64,000 nucleotides of DNA from an uncultured Desulfosoma sp. (GCA_937960435.1 CALGPN010000028.1:62001-126000), one strand, 5' to 3'. Positions 34,839 to 43,978 are shown, counted from the first letter of the stretch. Made by a program: numbers and translations. Notes: a model not told the origin generated them from the letters alone.

Positions 34839-35694
34839 CGTTGGGTTTTCCTTCGGCGATTTTGGAAATTCTCGGTAGGGCTCGTTCCAGGAGGGCCATG
34901 AGAAGGGGGCCGGAGGCCGAAGCCGTCCGAATGACCTGTTCTAGGGGGACGGGTTCATAGCAGTCAGGGCGGTTCACGTTGGAAATCACCGAGATGCCCA
35001 AAACTTCCAAGCCCGCATGCACGGCCGCGATGACTTCCGTCACCGTCGACATCCCTACAGCATCCGCTCCCGCGGCGCGCAGAAACCGGGTTTCCGCCGC
35101 CGTTTCCATGCTCGGGCCCAGCACGCCGACGTAAACGCCTTCCCGCAACCGGATTCCTGCCCTGAGGGCTTCCTGGCGGGCAATGTCCTGAAGCCTGCGG
35201 CTATAGGGCTCGCTCATGTCCGGAAACCGCGGTCCTAAAGCATCCAGATTGGGACCCACCAGAGGATTCCGGCCGGTGAAATTGATGTGGTCCGTGATGA
35301 GCATCAAGTCACCGGGGTGGAATAAGGGATTCAACCCCCCTGCGGCATTGGACAGAAGGAGAACTTTAATGCCCAGGCGGGCCATGAGCCGGATGGGGAA
35401 AGAGATTTCAGCAGGGCTGTAGCCTTCATAGAGATGAAAGCGGCCTTGGAGGGCCAGAATTTCTACACCGGCCCAGGTTCCCCAGAGATATCGCCCGCGA
35501 TGACTTTCCACGGTGGACACAGGGTGGTGCGGGACGGCTCGATAATCGAGATGGCCGTGCACGGTCATGGCCTCGGCCACGGCTCCCAGGCCCGTGCCCA
35601 AAATCAGGGCGCATCGCGGTTTGAGGGTCATGGCCGAACGGAGGACTTTTCGGGCCTCTTCCAGATGGTCCGCCAAGAGGCTGAGATCGTTCAT
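34819..35694 (-). CDS. Purine nucleoside phosphorylase (inosine/guanosine or methylthioinosine type)
   Basis: 291-residue trimeric-type PNP: ALILGTGLG, ESHRGRYLWG, LQGRFHLYEGY, LLLSNAAGGLNP and GMSTVTEVIAAVHAGLEVLGISVISN, the last being the family signature. It cleaves 6-oxopurine nucleosides with phosphate. Sitting first in an operon with MTA deaminases, it may act on methylthioinosine as in Pseudomonas-type MTA salvage, or on ordinary inosine and guanosine. It diverges from the phosphate transporter. Confidence 0.9.
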   Translation of the reverse strand: MNDLSLLADHLEEARKVLRSAMTLKPRCALILGTGLGAVAEAMTVHGHLDYRAVPHHPVSTVESHRGRYLWGTWAGVEILALQGRFHLYEGYSPAEISFPIRLMARLGIKVLLLSNAAGGLNPLFHPGDLMLITDHINFTGRNPLVGPNLDALGPRFPDMSEPYSRRLQDIARQEALRAGIRLREGVYVGVLGPSMETAAETRFLRAAGADAVGMSTVTEVIAAVHAGLEVLGISVISNVNRPDCYEPVPLEQVIRTASASGPLLMALLERALPRISKIAEGKPNDAENPV

Positions 35695-35767
35695 AAAATT
35701 ATCCTATTCGGTGTGCGTGTTGGTAGAGTGGCCCAATGAAGCCGTCTCAGCCATATCGATCCATCAA

Positions 35768-35796
35768 TTGACAGAAAGCCGCCTTTTTGTAAAGAT
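35768..35796 (+). promoter_or_regulatory. Predicted promoter of the phosphate transporter operon
   Basis: A perfect -35 TTGACA (35768-35773) is followed after 16-17 bases by TAAAGA/AAAGAT as a weak -10. Transcription would begin just upstream of, or within, the nested palindrome next to the start codon. Confidence 0.45.
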
Positions 35797-35829
35797 CCGC
35801 CGACCTCGAGGTCGTCTGCTACCGGCGGA
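35796..35829 (+). promoter_or_regulatory. Nested palindrome abutting the transporter start codon
   Basis: TCCGCCG (35796-35802) pairs with CGGCGGA (35823-35829) and encloses the perfect palindrome CGACCTCGAGGTCG (35801-35814). The right arm touches ATG 35830 and holds the only purine-rich stretch near that start. It could be an operator for a dimeric repressor or a stem controlling translation. Confidence 0.45.
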
Positions 35830-37092
35830 ATGAGTGAATTCTCGTTTGATGGCGGGGTGCTCTACGTGACGGAAATCATCCTCGTGCTCGGAATGATGGC
35901 CGGGATTTACATGGCCTGGAACATCGGGGCCAACGATGTGGCCAACGGCATGGCTTCCGCCGTTGGGGCCAAAGCCATCTCGCTTCGCCAGGCGGTTTTG
36001 ATCGGCGGGATTCTGGATTTTATCGGGGCGACGTTTATCGGGTCCCATGTGACGACGACCATCCGGGAAAACATTCTCGTGGCCCAGAACGTCACCCACG
36101 ATCCGCAGGTGATGATGCTCGGGCTTCTGGCGGCGCTTCTGGCGGCCGCTTTTTGGGTGTTTTTTTCCACATGGAGCCAATTTCCCGTATCCACGACCCA
36201 TTCCATCGTCGGCGCCCTCATCGGCTTTGGGCTTGTCTCGGGAGGATTTCGCGCGATCCAATGGGCCAAGATCTCGACCATTGTCTTGAGCTGGATCATC
36301 TCTCCGTTTTTTGCCGGTCTGCTCGCCCTCCTTATCTTTCAGTTCATCAAAAAGGCCATTCTGGAGCGGCGGAACGCCTTCGTGAGGGCTTTGCGTTGGA
36401 GTCCTCTTTTCGCCGGGGCGACGATTTTTATCGTCGTCTTGTCGTTTTTGATGAAAACCCCTTTAGGCACAAGCCTCCATGTTTCGGGGACGGCCGCCCT
36501 CGGCATTGCTTTAGTCAGCGGGCTGATCCTAGGCCTTATGGCTCAGGAATGGCTGGGGCGAACAATCCGCAGAATCGATGAAGAGGGCGTGGAAGAGATT
36601 TTTCGCCGTTTTCAGATTTTTACGTCGTGCTATGTGGCGTTGGCCCATGGGGCCAACGATGTGGCCAATGCCGTCGGCCCTGTCGCCGGGATTTATGCCA
36701 TCTACGCCATGGGAACCGTAACACCCACAACCCCCGTACCTACGTGGCTCTTGGCGGGCGGCGGACTTTTTATCGCTCTGGGGGTTTTTACCTGGGGATA
36801 TCGGGTCATTGAGACGCTGGGGTGTCGAATCACGACCCTGACCAACACGCGTGGCTTCGCCGTGGATTTCGGCACCGCCACCTCGGTTCTTGTGGCCTCC
36901 AAGTTGGGCCTCCCGGTTTCCACCACCCACGCGGCGGTCGGAGCCGTCATCGGGGTGGGGCTTGCGGGCGGATTGGCCGGCGTGGACTTCAAGGTCGTCT
37001 TTAAAATCATCCTCTACTGGGTTATCACTCTTCCACTGGCGGCCCTGCCGACCATGGCCATTTTCAAGATTCTCATGTGGGTCTTCCATTAG
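35830..37092 (+). CDS. pit: Inorganic phosphate transporter, PiT family
   Basis: 420-residue integral membrane low-affinity phosphate (metal-phosphate:H+) symporter. Both PiT signatures are present, GANDVANGMASAVG at residues 33-46 and GANDVANAVGPVAG in the second half, with about ten membrane segments and the repeated STTHS/STTHAAVG motifs. A short charged cytoplasmic loop (EWLGRTIRRIDEEGVEEIF) lies between halves. ATG 35830 lacks a spaced ribosome site; GTG 35866 in frame has GGCGGGG eight bases upstream and may be the true start. The DUF47 gene follows after 15 bases. Confidence 0.92.
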   Translation: MSEFSFDGGVLYVTEIILVLGMMAGIYMAWNIGANDVANGMASAVGAKAISLRQAVLIGGILDFIGATFIGSHVTTTIRENILVAQNVTHDPQVMMLGLLAALLAAAFWVFFSTWSQFPVSTTHSIVGALIGFGLVSGGFRAIQWAKISTIVLSWIISPFFAGLLALLIFQFIKKAILERRNAFVRALRWSPLFAGATIFIVVLSFLMKTPLGTSLHVSGTAALGIALVSGLILGLMAQEWLGRTIRRIDEEGVEEIFRRFQIFTSCYVALAHGANDVANAVGPVAGIYAIYAMGTVTPTTPVPTWLLAGGGLFIALGVFTWGYRVIETLGCRITTLTNTRGFAVDFGTATSVLVASKLGLPVSTTHAAVGAVIGVGLAGGLAGVDFKVVFKIILYWVITLPLAALPTMAIFKILMWVFH

Positions 37093-37107
37093 CAAAGGAG
37101 ACGGGGA

Positions 37108-37776
37108 ATGCGTTCGGCGTTTTTCAGCATCTTTCGGAAATCTCCCTTCGAGGGTCTATTGCGCCATGCGGAGATCGTTCGGGAGGTGGCGCCGCTTTTC
37201 CGGATGGCCTTCATTGCCTATCTCGATGAAAGCCGATCGGATTTCGAGAAGTACCATAACAAAGTGACGATGCTAGAATCCGAAGGGGATACTGTAAAAC
37301 GCAACATCCGCGGCCATCTTCCGCGGGGAATTCTCCTGCCCATGGATAAGTTTCAGTTGTTGTGGTACTTGCGCGAACAGGACAAGATTCTGGATTCGGC
37401 TCAGGATTCTTTGCATTGGCTTTCTTATCGGAACACCCACATCCCGGATGAATTCGTGGACGATCTGCTGTTGATGGTGGATAAGATCACCAGCGTCCTC
37501 AAATCCATTCACCCTTTAGTTGCCGCGGCGGAAAGTTATTTCCAGAGTTTTTCCGAGAATCACCGAAGTATGGTCAAAAGCGCCATCAAGCAAATCCGCG
37601 AGTACGAGTTTGAATCGGACCAAGTCGAACGCAAGCTCATTGCCGATTTTCTGAATTACCCCTTCGACAACCCCACATCGGCTTTTCATCTCGTTCGTCT
37701 GGTGGAATATATGGGGGATATTTCCAACCATGCCCAGAACGCCGGGGACATGATGCGGGCCATGATCGCACGTTAA
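37108..37776 (+). CDS. DUF47 / PhoU-like phosphate transport regulator
   Basis: 222-residue all-helical PhoU-like protein (TIGR00153, DUF47), the usual partner encoded beside PiT transporters and thought to control their activity. Patterns include the acidic metal-binding helices ESEGDTVKRNI, LREQDKILDSAQD and YEFESDQVERKL, with a closing LVRLVEYMGDISNHAQNAGDMM. Strong AAAGGAGA ribosome site. It is co-transcribed with pit. Confidence 0.9.
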   Translation: MRSAFFSIFRKSPFEGLLRHAEIVREVAPLFRMAFIAYLDESRSDFEKYHNKVTMLESEGDTVKRNIRGHLPRGILLPMDKFQLLWYLREQDKILDSAQDSLHWLSYRNTHIPDEFVDDLLLMVDKITSVLKSIHPLVAAAESYFQSFSENHRSMVKSAIKQIREYEFESDQVERKLIADFLNYPFDNPTSAFHLVRLVEYMGDISNHAQNAGDMMRAMIAR

Positions 37777-37789
37777 GCTCCTTTTTTGC

Positions 37790-40700
37790 ATGACGCCGTC
37801 TCGCAAAAAACCCTCGGAAAACAAGACCCCTCCCGGGGGTTTTCTGTGCGCCGCGGTGCCAAAAATCCTCATCCCCGCCGTATTGAACTATCCTGAAGAC
37901 TTGCCCATCACGGCCAAGAAGGATGCCCTCGTGCAAAGCCTTCGCGAACACCGCGTGGTGGTGGTCACGGGAGATACGGGATCGGGCAAGAGCACGCAGC
38001 TTCCCAAGATGTGCGTGGAATCGGGCTTGGGAGTGCATAGGCTGATCGGGGTGACCCAACCGAGACGCATTGCGGCCGTGACGCTGGCGCGCCGGGTGGC
38101 CGAGGAAATGGGGGAGTCTGCAGGGCAATTCGTCGGCTACAAGATTCGCTTTCAGGAGCGTCTGTCGGCCCGGACCCGAATCAAATTCATGACCGACGGC
38201 ATCCTTTTGGCGGAGGCCCAGGCGGATCGGTTTTTCCGAGCCTACGATGCGGTCATCGTGGATGAGGCCCACGAACGCAGTCTCAACATCGATTTTCTCT
38301 TGGGACTGCTGCGCCAAGCCTTGGCGAGGCGCGCGGACCTCAAAGTCGTCATCACCTCGGCGACCATCGACCCGGAAAGCTTTTCCCGGGCCTTTGACAA
38401 CGCCCCCATCATTGAGGTGACGGGTCGCACCTATCCTGTAGAGATCCGGTATTGCCCGCCGGATCCCGCGGCGGCGGAAGAGAGCACGGCAGTGGATCTG
38501 GCTGTGGAAGCCGTCGCCGGCCTCAAAAGAGAAGGTCTCCGTGGGGACGTTCTCGTCTTCATGCCTACGGAAAATGATATCCGTGAGGCCGTCGCTCGGC
38601 TGGAAGAGGCCGGTTTTCCGGAAACCGTCGTTTTGCCGCTTTATGGGAGGCTGACCGGATCCGATCAAGAAAAGGTCTTCCTGCGGCTCCCTCAAGAAAA
38701 GATTGTCGTCGCCACCAATGTGGCGGAAACGTCCGTGACCATCCCGGGAATCCGTTTCGTGGTGGACACCGGATTGGCTCGGCTGGCCATGTATAACCCT
38801 AGGAGCCGAACCCAGGGGCTTCCGGTGGTTCCCATCTCGCGGGCGAGCGCCGATCAGAGGGCCGGGCGGTGCGGCCGCACGGGCCCCGGGGTGTGCGTGC
38901 GGCTCTATAGCGAGGAAGACTACTTCAGCCGGCCCCAATACACGCCCCCGGAAATCCTTCGCTCCAACCTGGCGGAAGTCATCTTGAAAATGCTCGCCTG
39001 GCGTTTCGGCGATGTTCGGACCTTTCCTTTTCTCGATCCGCCGTCGCCGGCGGCCGTCAAAGACGGCTTCGCGGTTCTCATGGAATTGGGCGCAGTCGAT
39101 CGCCATCACCGTGTGACGGAATTGGGGCGCCTCATGGCCCGGTTTCCCTTGGATCCCCGCATGGCCCGCATGCTCATCCAGGCGGAAAAAGAAGGGGCCT
39201 TGGAGGAGATGGTGATCCTTTGCGCTGCTTTGAGCATCCAAGACCCTCGGGAAAGGCCATTCGAGTCCCCCGAGCAGGCGGACCAAATCCACGCCCGATT
39301 CCGAGATCGGCGCTCGGACTTTTTAACCCTCTTGAATATCTGGCGCGCTTACCGGCGAAAACGCGAAGAAGGGGCGTCCCAGAACCAACTGCGCACCTTT
39401 TGCCGTGACCACTACTTGTCTTTCCGACGGATGCGGGAATGGGCCCAGGTGGTGGACGAAATCCGGTCCATCCTGGTTGACTTGGGCATGATCGGCACCG
39501 GAGCGGATAAAGACGCCCCGGCGGCCTCCTACGAAGCCATCCACCGAAGCGTGGCCAGTGGGTATTTGAGCCACGTGGCCCTGAAGAAAGAAAAAAATAT
39601 TTACGTGGGGTCCCGAGGCCGTCAGATGATGCTCTTTCCCGGCTCTAGCCTCTTCAACAAAGGAGGCGACTGGATCGTGGCCGCGGAAATCGTGCAGACG
39701 AGCCGGCTTTTCGCCCGCATGGCGGCAAACATTGAGCCCCAATGGCTGGAGGATCTGGGGCGCCATGTGATCAAATCCCATGTGAGCTCCCCCCACTGGG
39801 AAAGAAAACGCGGGCGCGTGGTCGCTTACGAAAAGATCACCCTTTACGGCCTTCCCATTGTGGAAAAACGCCCCGTGGATTTTGCCCGATGCGATCCGGC
39901 GGAAGCCCGTCGAATCTTCATCCGGTCGGCCCTCGTGGAAGGGGACCTGCCCAAGCCTTACGGTTTTTATGAGCACAACCGAAAGCTTCGCGAAGAGCTG
40001 GAAAATGTCGAAGACAAAGTGCGGCGCCGGGGAATTTTGATCGACGATGAGGATATCTTTGCCTTTTACGACCGAAGGGTCCCAGACCTTGCCGATATCC
40101 GCTCCTTCGATAAATGGCTCAAGGACCAAGGGAATGACAACCTTCTTCGGATGAAGGAGGAAGATTTTCTTAGGGGCGGTCCCGATGCGGCGATCCTGAA
40201 CGGGTTTCCTGACTATCTCGATTTGGGCGAGTTCCGGTTGCCTCTGCGCTATGCGTTTTGTCCCGGGCAAGAACAAGACGGGGTCACCGTCACTGTTCCG
40301 ATCCACGTGTTGACGCGTCTGGAACCTCAGGCATTCGAGTGGCTGGTGCCGGGCTTGCTCGAGGAAAAGATTCTGCGGCTTTTAAAGGGCCTTCCGAAGA
40401 ACCTCCGTCGACATGCGGCGCCCCTTTCGGACACGGCTCAAAAGATTTTTGCCCGGCTGGTTCACGGGAAAGGGGATTTCTCCGCCGCCTTGAGTCAAGC
40501 GGTTCATGACATGTGCGGGCTCAGTGTGCCGGCCTCATCGTGGCCTCACGACGCCCTTCCCGATCACTTGAAGATGCGCTTTGAGATCGTAGATGAACAA
40601 GGGACCGTCCTTCACACGGGCAGGGATCTTCGGGAGCTCCAGGAAAAGGCCGTGGGAACGCACCAAGACACCGCCTGGGAAAAAGCCCGCCGCCGATGGG

Positions 40701-41644
40701 AGCGGACGGAAGTGACCGCGTGGGATTTCGGATCGCTTCCCGAAAAGATTGAACTGGGGCGAGATGCCTACGGCGTGATGCGATACGCCTACCCCGGGTT
40801 GCAGGCCGAGGGGGAGACTGTCGCCGTGAGGCTCTTTGCCGACGCCCCATCGGCCTGGGAAGCGACCCGGGACGGCCTGCTGGTGCTCTATCAATGGGCC
40901 TTCGCTCCCGTGCTCAAAGGCCTTCGAAAGGAATGGGTCCTGGGGCCGTCCCGGCGTGGAGGAAATTTGCGCTCGGGTGCCTTACCGGTCGGGGCATTGC
41001 ACTTTTTGGGAGACATCCGCGAAGCGGAAAAGCAGGCTCACGTCTATATGCTTCGGGAACTCTTCGATCTTCACGACCCTCAGCCTCCCGACGAGGAGAA
41101 ATACCGGCGAACCATCCGAGAACTTCCGCCCCATCTTCACACTCGTGCCCGATCTCTGTGGGCTGAGATCCTGGCCGTTTTGGAGGCCCGATACGAAGTG
41201 AGCTGCACGCTGCAAAAGTATGGCCGCAAAAGTGCTGCGGATCCCGCAGCGTTGGAACGTTTACGGGCGGTGGAACAAGAATTGGTTCGGCTCGTTCCCC
41301 CGACCTTTTTCCGTCGATACCGAAGTGCCGTCATGCGCGAACTGCCGCGGTATCTGAGAGGACTGGCCCTGCGTGCGGAAAGAGCCTATGTGTCTCCGGA
41401 GAAGGATCGGCAGAAGTGGGCCGAGGTGGCCCCCTTTGTGGCCCGCTACGAGAAGGCACGAGAAAGCGTCCCAAAAGACGCACCCAGAGAGGTTTTGGAC
41501 TTCCTTGACGAAATGCACTGGTTGTTGGAAGAATACAAACTCAGTCTTTTTGCGCCTGAGGTCAAGACGCGATGGCCGATCTCGGCTCGACGTCTGGAAA
41601 AGAAATGGGCGGAATATGACGCCCTCATAGGTCGGACGGCATGA
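37790..41644 (+). CDS. hrpA: ATP-dependent RNA helicase HrpA
   Basis: 1284-residue DEAH-box helicase, the length of E. coli HrpA (1300). Walker A GDTGSGKS is at residues 61-68, VIVDEAHERSLNIDF with DEAH at 158-161, SATID follows, and QRAGRCGRTGPG is motif VI. The helicase-associated (HA2), OB-fold and HrpA-specific C-terminal regions follow. HrpA resolves stalled or collided ribosomes in E. coli. ATG 37790 has no ribosome site and a hairpin lies just inside the frame, so a downstream start such as GTG 37856 is possible. The Nudix gene overlaps its stop by ATGA. Confidence 0.93.
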   Translation: MTPSRKKPSENKTPPGGFLCAAVPKILIPAVLNYPEDLPITAKKDALVQSLREHRVVVVTGDTGSGKSTQLPKMCVESGLGVHRLIGVTQPRRIAAVTLARRVAEEMGESAGQFVGYKIRFQERLSARTRIKFMTDGILLAEAQADRFFRAYDAVIVDEAHERSLNIDFLLGLLRQALARRADLKVVITSATIDPESFSRAFDNAPIIEVTGRTYPVEIRYCPPDPAAAEESTAVDLAVEAVAGLKREGLRGDVLVFMPTENDIREAVARLEEAGFPETVVLPLYGRLTGSDQEKVFLRLPQEKIVVATNVAETSVTIPGIRFVVDTGLARLAMYNPRSRTQGLPVVPISRASADQRAGRCGRTGPGVCVRLYSEEDYFSRPQYTPPEILRSNLAEVILKMLAWRFGDVRTFPFLDPPSPAAVKDGFAVLMELGAVDRHHRVTELGRLMARFPLDPRMARMLIQAEKEGALEEMVILCAALSIQDPRERPFESPEQADQIHARFRDRRSDFLTLLNIWRAYRRKREEGASQNQLRTFCRDHYLSFRRMREWAQVVDEIRSILVDLGMIGTGADKDAPAASYEAIHRSVASGYLSHVALKKEKNIYVGSRGRQMMLFPGSSLFNKGGDWIVAAEIVQTSRLFARMAANIEPQWLEDLGRHVIKSHVSSPHWERKRGRVVAYEKITLYGLPIVEKRPVDFARCDPAEARRIFIRSALVEGDLPKPYGFYEHNRKLREELENVEDKVRRRGILIDDEDIFAFYDRRVPDLADIRSFDKWLKDQGNDNLLRMKEEDFLRGGPDAAILNGFPDYLDLGEFRLPLRYAFCPGQEQDGVTVTVPIHVLTRLEPQAFEWLVPGLLEEKILRLLKGLPKNLRRHAAPLSDTAQKIFARLVHGKGDFSAALSQAVHDMCGLSVPASSWPHDALPDHLKMRFEIVDEQGTVLHTGRDLRELQEKAVGTHQDTAWEKARRRWERTEVTAWDFGSLPEKIELGRDAYGVMRYAYPGLQAEGETVAVRLFADAPSAWEATRDGLLVLYQWAFAPVLKGLRKEWVLGPSRRGGNLRSGALPVGALHFLGDIREAEKQAHVYMLRELFDLHDPQPPDEEKYRRTIRELPPHLHTRARSLWAEILAVLEARYEVSCTLQKYGRKSAADPAALERLRAVEQELVRLVPPTFFRRYRSAVMRELPRYLRGLALRAERAYVSPEKDRQKWAEVAPFVARYEKARESVPKDAPREVLDFLDEMHWLLEEYKLSLFAPEVKTRWPISARRLEKKWAEYDALIGRTA
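37817..37844 (+). terminator. Hairpin with T-run at the DUF47-hrpA junction
   Basis: GAAAAC (37817-37822) pairs with GTTTTC (37839-37844) around an ACCCC/GGGGT-type inner stem. It has the shape of a weak terminator for the pit-DUF47 transcript, but it lies 27 bases inside the longest hrpA frame. Confidence 0.4.
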
Positions 41645-42495
41645 GAAACCCTGATCCATATCTGCGGGCGATCCTCGATCACCCGAGTTCTTTGCAAGAG
41701 CACATCGAAGAACGGTTGGCTCCTGAGATCGCCGAGGATCCGTCGCTGGAGGAATTGAAAAAACAACTGGGAATGTCTTCCAGCGTGCTGCTTCTTCTGG
41801 GTTGCGGCCTTCGAGAAAACGGGTGTGCCCAAGAACCGTGCGTCATCCTCAACCGGCGTTCCCGACGTGTCCGCCAAAGGGGCGACCTGTGTTGTCCCGG
41901 CGGGACTGTGGAAATGTCTCTGGACCCGATCCTCGCGAAAGCCTTAAGCCTGCCCCATCTTCCCCTGGCCCGATGGCGTTATTGGTCCGAACTTCGCCGA
42001 AAAAGGCCTCACGCGGCGCGCCTGCTGGCTCTCCATTTGGCGACAGGGCTCAGGGAAAGCTGGGAAGAAATGCGCCTGAACCCTTTGTTTTTTCGCTTCC
42101 TAGGACCTCTGCCCCCGGAAAAGTTGCGCTTGTTCGTCCGGGTCATTCATCCTTTGGTGGGCTGGGTTTCGAAACCGCAGCGCTTCGTCCCCAACTGGGA
42201 GGTGGACCGCATTGTGGCCATCCCCCTGCGGCACCTTTTGGATCCCGGTCACTACTATCGCTACCGGCTCTATGTCGCTCCGGACGCGCAAGGGGCGGTG
42301 GAGCCGCCCACTCAAGATTTCCCGTGCTTCGTGCACCAGGACGGAGTCCACGTGGAAGTCCTCTGGGGGGCGACCTTCCGCATTGTCACCCTATTCCTTT
42401 TCAAAGTCTTCGACTTTTCCCCTCCCGACGTCTCGGATCGGCCCATTGTCCCCGGTCTTCTCGACGCCGCTTACCTCAACGGCTCAAGGGCCTGA
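41641..42495 (+). CDS. Nudix-family hydrolase with a large insertion
   Basis: 284-residue protein resembling CoA-pyrophosphatase-like Nudix enzymes. VILNRRSRRVRQRGDLCCPGG corresponds to the strand and GG entering the Nudix box, and GLRESWEEMRL to its REuxEE end. About 50 extra residues (SLDPILAKALSLPH to ALHLATGL) separate the two halves where the family normally has 10-20. The second half carries FLGPLPPE and an alpha-beta fold typical of the group. Substrate unknown. ATG overlaps the hrpA stop, so they are co-translated. Confidence 0.68.
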   Translation: MRNPDPYLRAILDHPSSLQEHIEERLAPEIAEDPSLEELKKQLGMSSSVLLLLGCGLRENGCAQEPCVILNRRSRRVRQRGDLCCPGGTVEMSLDPILAKALSLPHLPLARWRYWSELRRKRPHAARLLALHLATGLRESWEEMRLNPLFFRFLGPLPPEKLRLFVRVIHPLVGWVSKPQRFVPNWEVDRIVAIPLRHLLDPGHYYRYRLYVAPDAQGAVEPPTQDFPCFVHQDGVHVEVLWGATFRIVTLFLFKVFDFSPPDVSDRPIVPGLLDAAYLNGSRA

Positions 42496-42611
42496 AAAAC
42501 CGCCAACGAAAAAAACCGCGACGGCGCTGACAATGGAAGCAGGGCGGCCGGCAAGGTTCGGCCGAAGCCGTGTCCGTTTGAGAAGACATGCGGGGGTTTT
42601 GCGTTCTCGTC

Positions 42612-43478
42612 CTATTTCAGGGCGGCTTTGAAGTGGTGAACGAAGACATTGACCAGGGCCCAGATGGTGTCCAGGCCGTGAAGATGCGTGGACACGGAGG
42701 CATCGAAGCGCACCTTGAGGGCAGGGGGAAATTCGTCGTCTCCCCGCCAGTAGATCAAACGCAGAGGGACCCGCGGCAACACCAAGAAGTCAAAAGCCAT
42801 GTCGCCCGCCTCTGCGGAGACGCCCCCGAGCGTGGCGGCGGCATCGGCAAAGCGCTTCGGCGCTTCGCCCACAAGGTCCACGATCCGCTGCAGTGGAAAG
42901 GCGTGCGGGCCGGTGAAAAACTGATGCCCTGAAGGGATGTCCTTTTCGCTGATCCATCGTCCCGACGGGGACACGTCTTGCGCTTCCAGAAGGTAGTGCA
43001 AAAGCACCAGTCCCGTTTGGAAATCCACCCTCGAAGAGGCCAAACCGGGTTCCGCGTGGATCGTCCTTTGCTTGGGAAGACATCGAAAAGATCCGGCGAG
43101 AAACGGGATGCGATAGGAGCACTCCCGGGGATTCCAATGGACCAGGGCACGGCGGCAGACATCCTGGGGGTCGCACCGTTGCGCTTGTTCCCACAGGGAA
43201 GGATCCACGTCTTCTAAGGATTCGTAAGGACTCGGCGAGCTCAAGGATTCCAGCACCGAAGCGATGAGCTTTCGGGCGACGGGCAGATGGCGGGCCGGAA
43301 CCAGGATCTGCCCCCAACCGCGCTGCGGCACGAACAATCCGTCATAGGCCGTTTCCACAAAGGATCTGACGAGAAAAGGTACGCCTTCTTTTTCCAAAAC
43401 GTTGGACAAAACGTCGGCTTCGAAGCGATTGGCCAGGGTGTAGAGAAAAACCCACGGCGATTCCGAAGTTGTCTCCAT
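42612..43478 (-). CDS. DUF3786-type protein with N-terminal DUF2007-like domain
   Basis: 288-residue protein. Residues about 5-75 (VFLYTLANRFEADVLSNVLEKEGVPFLVRS) look like the DUF2007 putative signal-transducing domain, and residues about 105-285 match DUF3786, found mostly in anaerobes (DFQTGLVLLHYLLEAQ, GHQFFTGPHAFPL, LVLPRVPLRLIYWRGDDEFPP). DUF3786 has no assigned activity. ATG 43478 has CGGAGG upstream. It is the last gene of a run with the Fe-S and DnaJ-like genes, two bases after the Fe-S gene stop. Confidence 0.72.
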   Translation of the reverse strand: METTSESPWVFLYTLANRFEADVLSNVLEKEGVPFLVRSFVETAYDGLFVPQRGWGQILVPARHLPVARKLIASVLESLSSPSPYESLEDVDPSLWEQAQRCDPQDVCRRALVHWNPRECSYRIPFLAGSFRCLPKQRTIHAEPGLASSRVDFQTGLVLLHYLLEAQDVSPSGRWISEKDIPSGHQFFTGPHAFPLQRIVDLVGEAPKRFADAAATLGGVSAEAGDMAFDFLVLPRVPLRLIYWRGDDEFPPALKVRFDASVSTHLHGLDTIWALVNVFVHHFKAALK

Positions 43479-43480
43479 GG

Positions 43481-43978
43481 TCAACGAACCTCCGGGCAGT
43501 CGCTCAGGGAGCTTTCGCCTCGAAACACCTTTGCGGCGAAAGCCATGCACGTGGGCACACCGCATCGGCCGCAATTGGTCTGAGGAAGGGTGCGGTAGAT
43601 GTCCAGCACGGTCACGGGCGGACGTTTATGGAAAACGGGCATGATACTCTCACGGTTGCGTCGGATTTCCTCAATCTTTCGGTAATAGCGTTCGCACCAC
43701 AGGGCCGCTTCCTCGGGTCCGGAAACATCGGTGATGGTGATCTTGTCCCCGTAGAGGCCCACGATATGCCCCTGATCCATGGCGTTCGCTACGCCGGTGC
43801 CATGCACATAAGTGCAATTGGGCAAGACGGCGGCACAGTAGGGCAGCAGATCATCGATGGGTTCCCGCAACTCCATGATCACGTTGAAATGGTCCGACTG
43901 AGGCATGCACTCGATATTGACCAACCGAAAGGAATATCCTGGCTCTTCCTTCGGTTTTTCGATTCGGCTCTCCGTCAT
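43481..43978 (-). CDS. 4Fe-4S protein with corrinoid Fe-S protein-type cluster motif
   Basis: 165-residue protein. The C-terminus reads LPQTNCGRCGVPTCMAFAAKVF...LSDCP, the CxxCxxxxC-n-C pattern of the Fe4 domain (PF04060) in the large subunit of the corrinoid iron-sulfur protein and related redox activators. The N-terminal 115 residues form an alpha-beta domain with PNCTYVHGTGVAN and GDKITITDVSGPEEA, which I do not recognise. It may activate a corrinoid or radical system, or pass electrons to the DUF3786 protein. Its ATG overlaps the DnaJ-like gene stop. Confidence 0.72.
   Translation of the reverse strand: MTESRIEKPKEEPGYSFRLVNIECMPQSDHFNVIMELREPIDDLLPYCAAVLPNCTYVHGTGVANAMDQGHIVGLYGDKITITDVSGPEEAALWCERYYRKIEEIRRNRESIMPVFHKRPPVTVLDIYRTLPQTNCGRCGVPTCMAFAAKVFRGESSLSDCPEVR

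Noticed and set aside
37637-39292. 551-codon open frame opposite DUF47/hrpA
   Set aside because: Antisense of a clear helicase; no recognisable fold.
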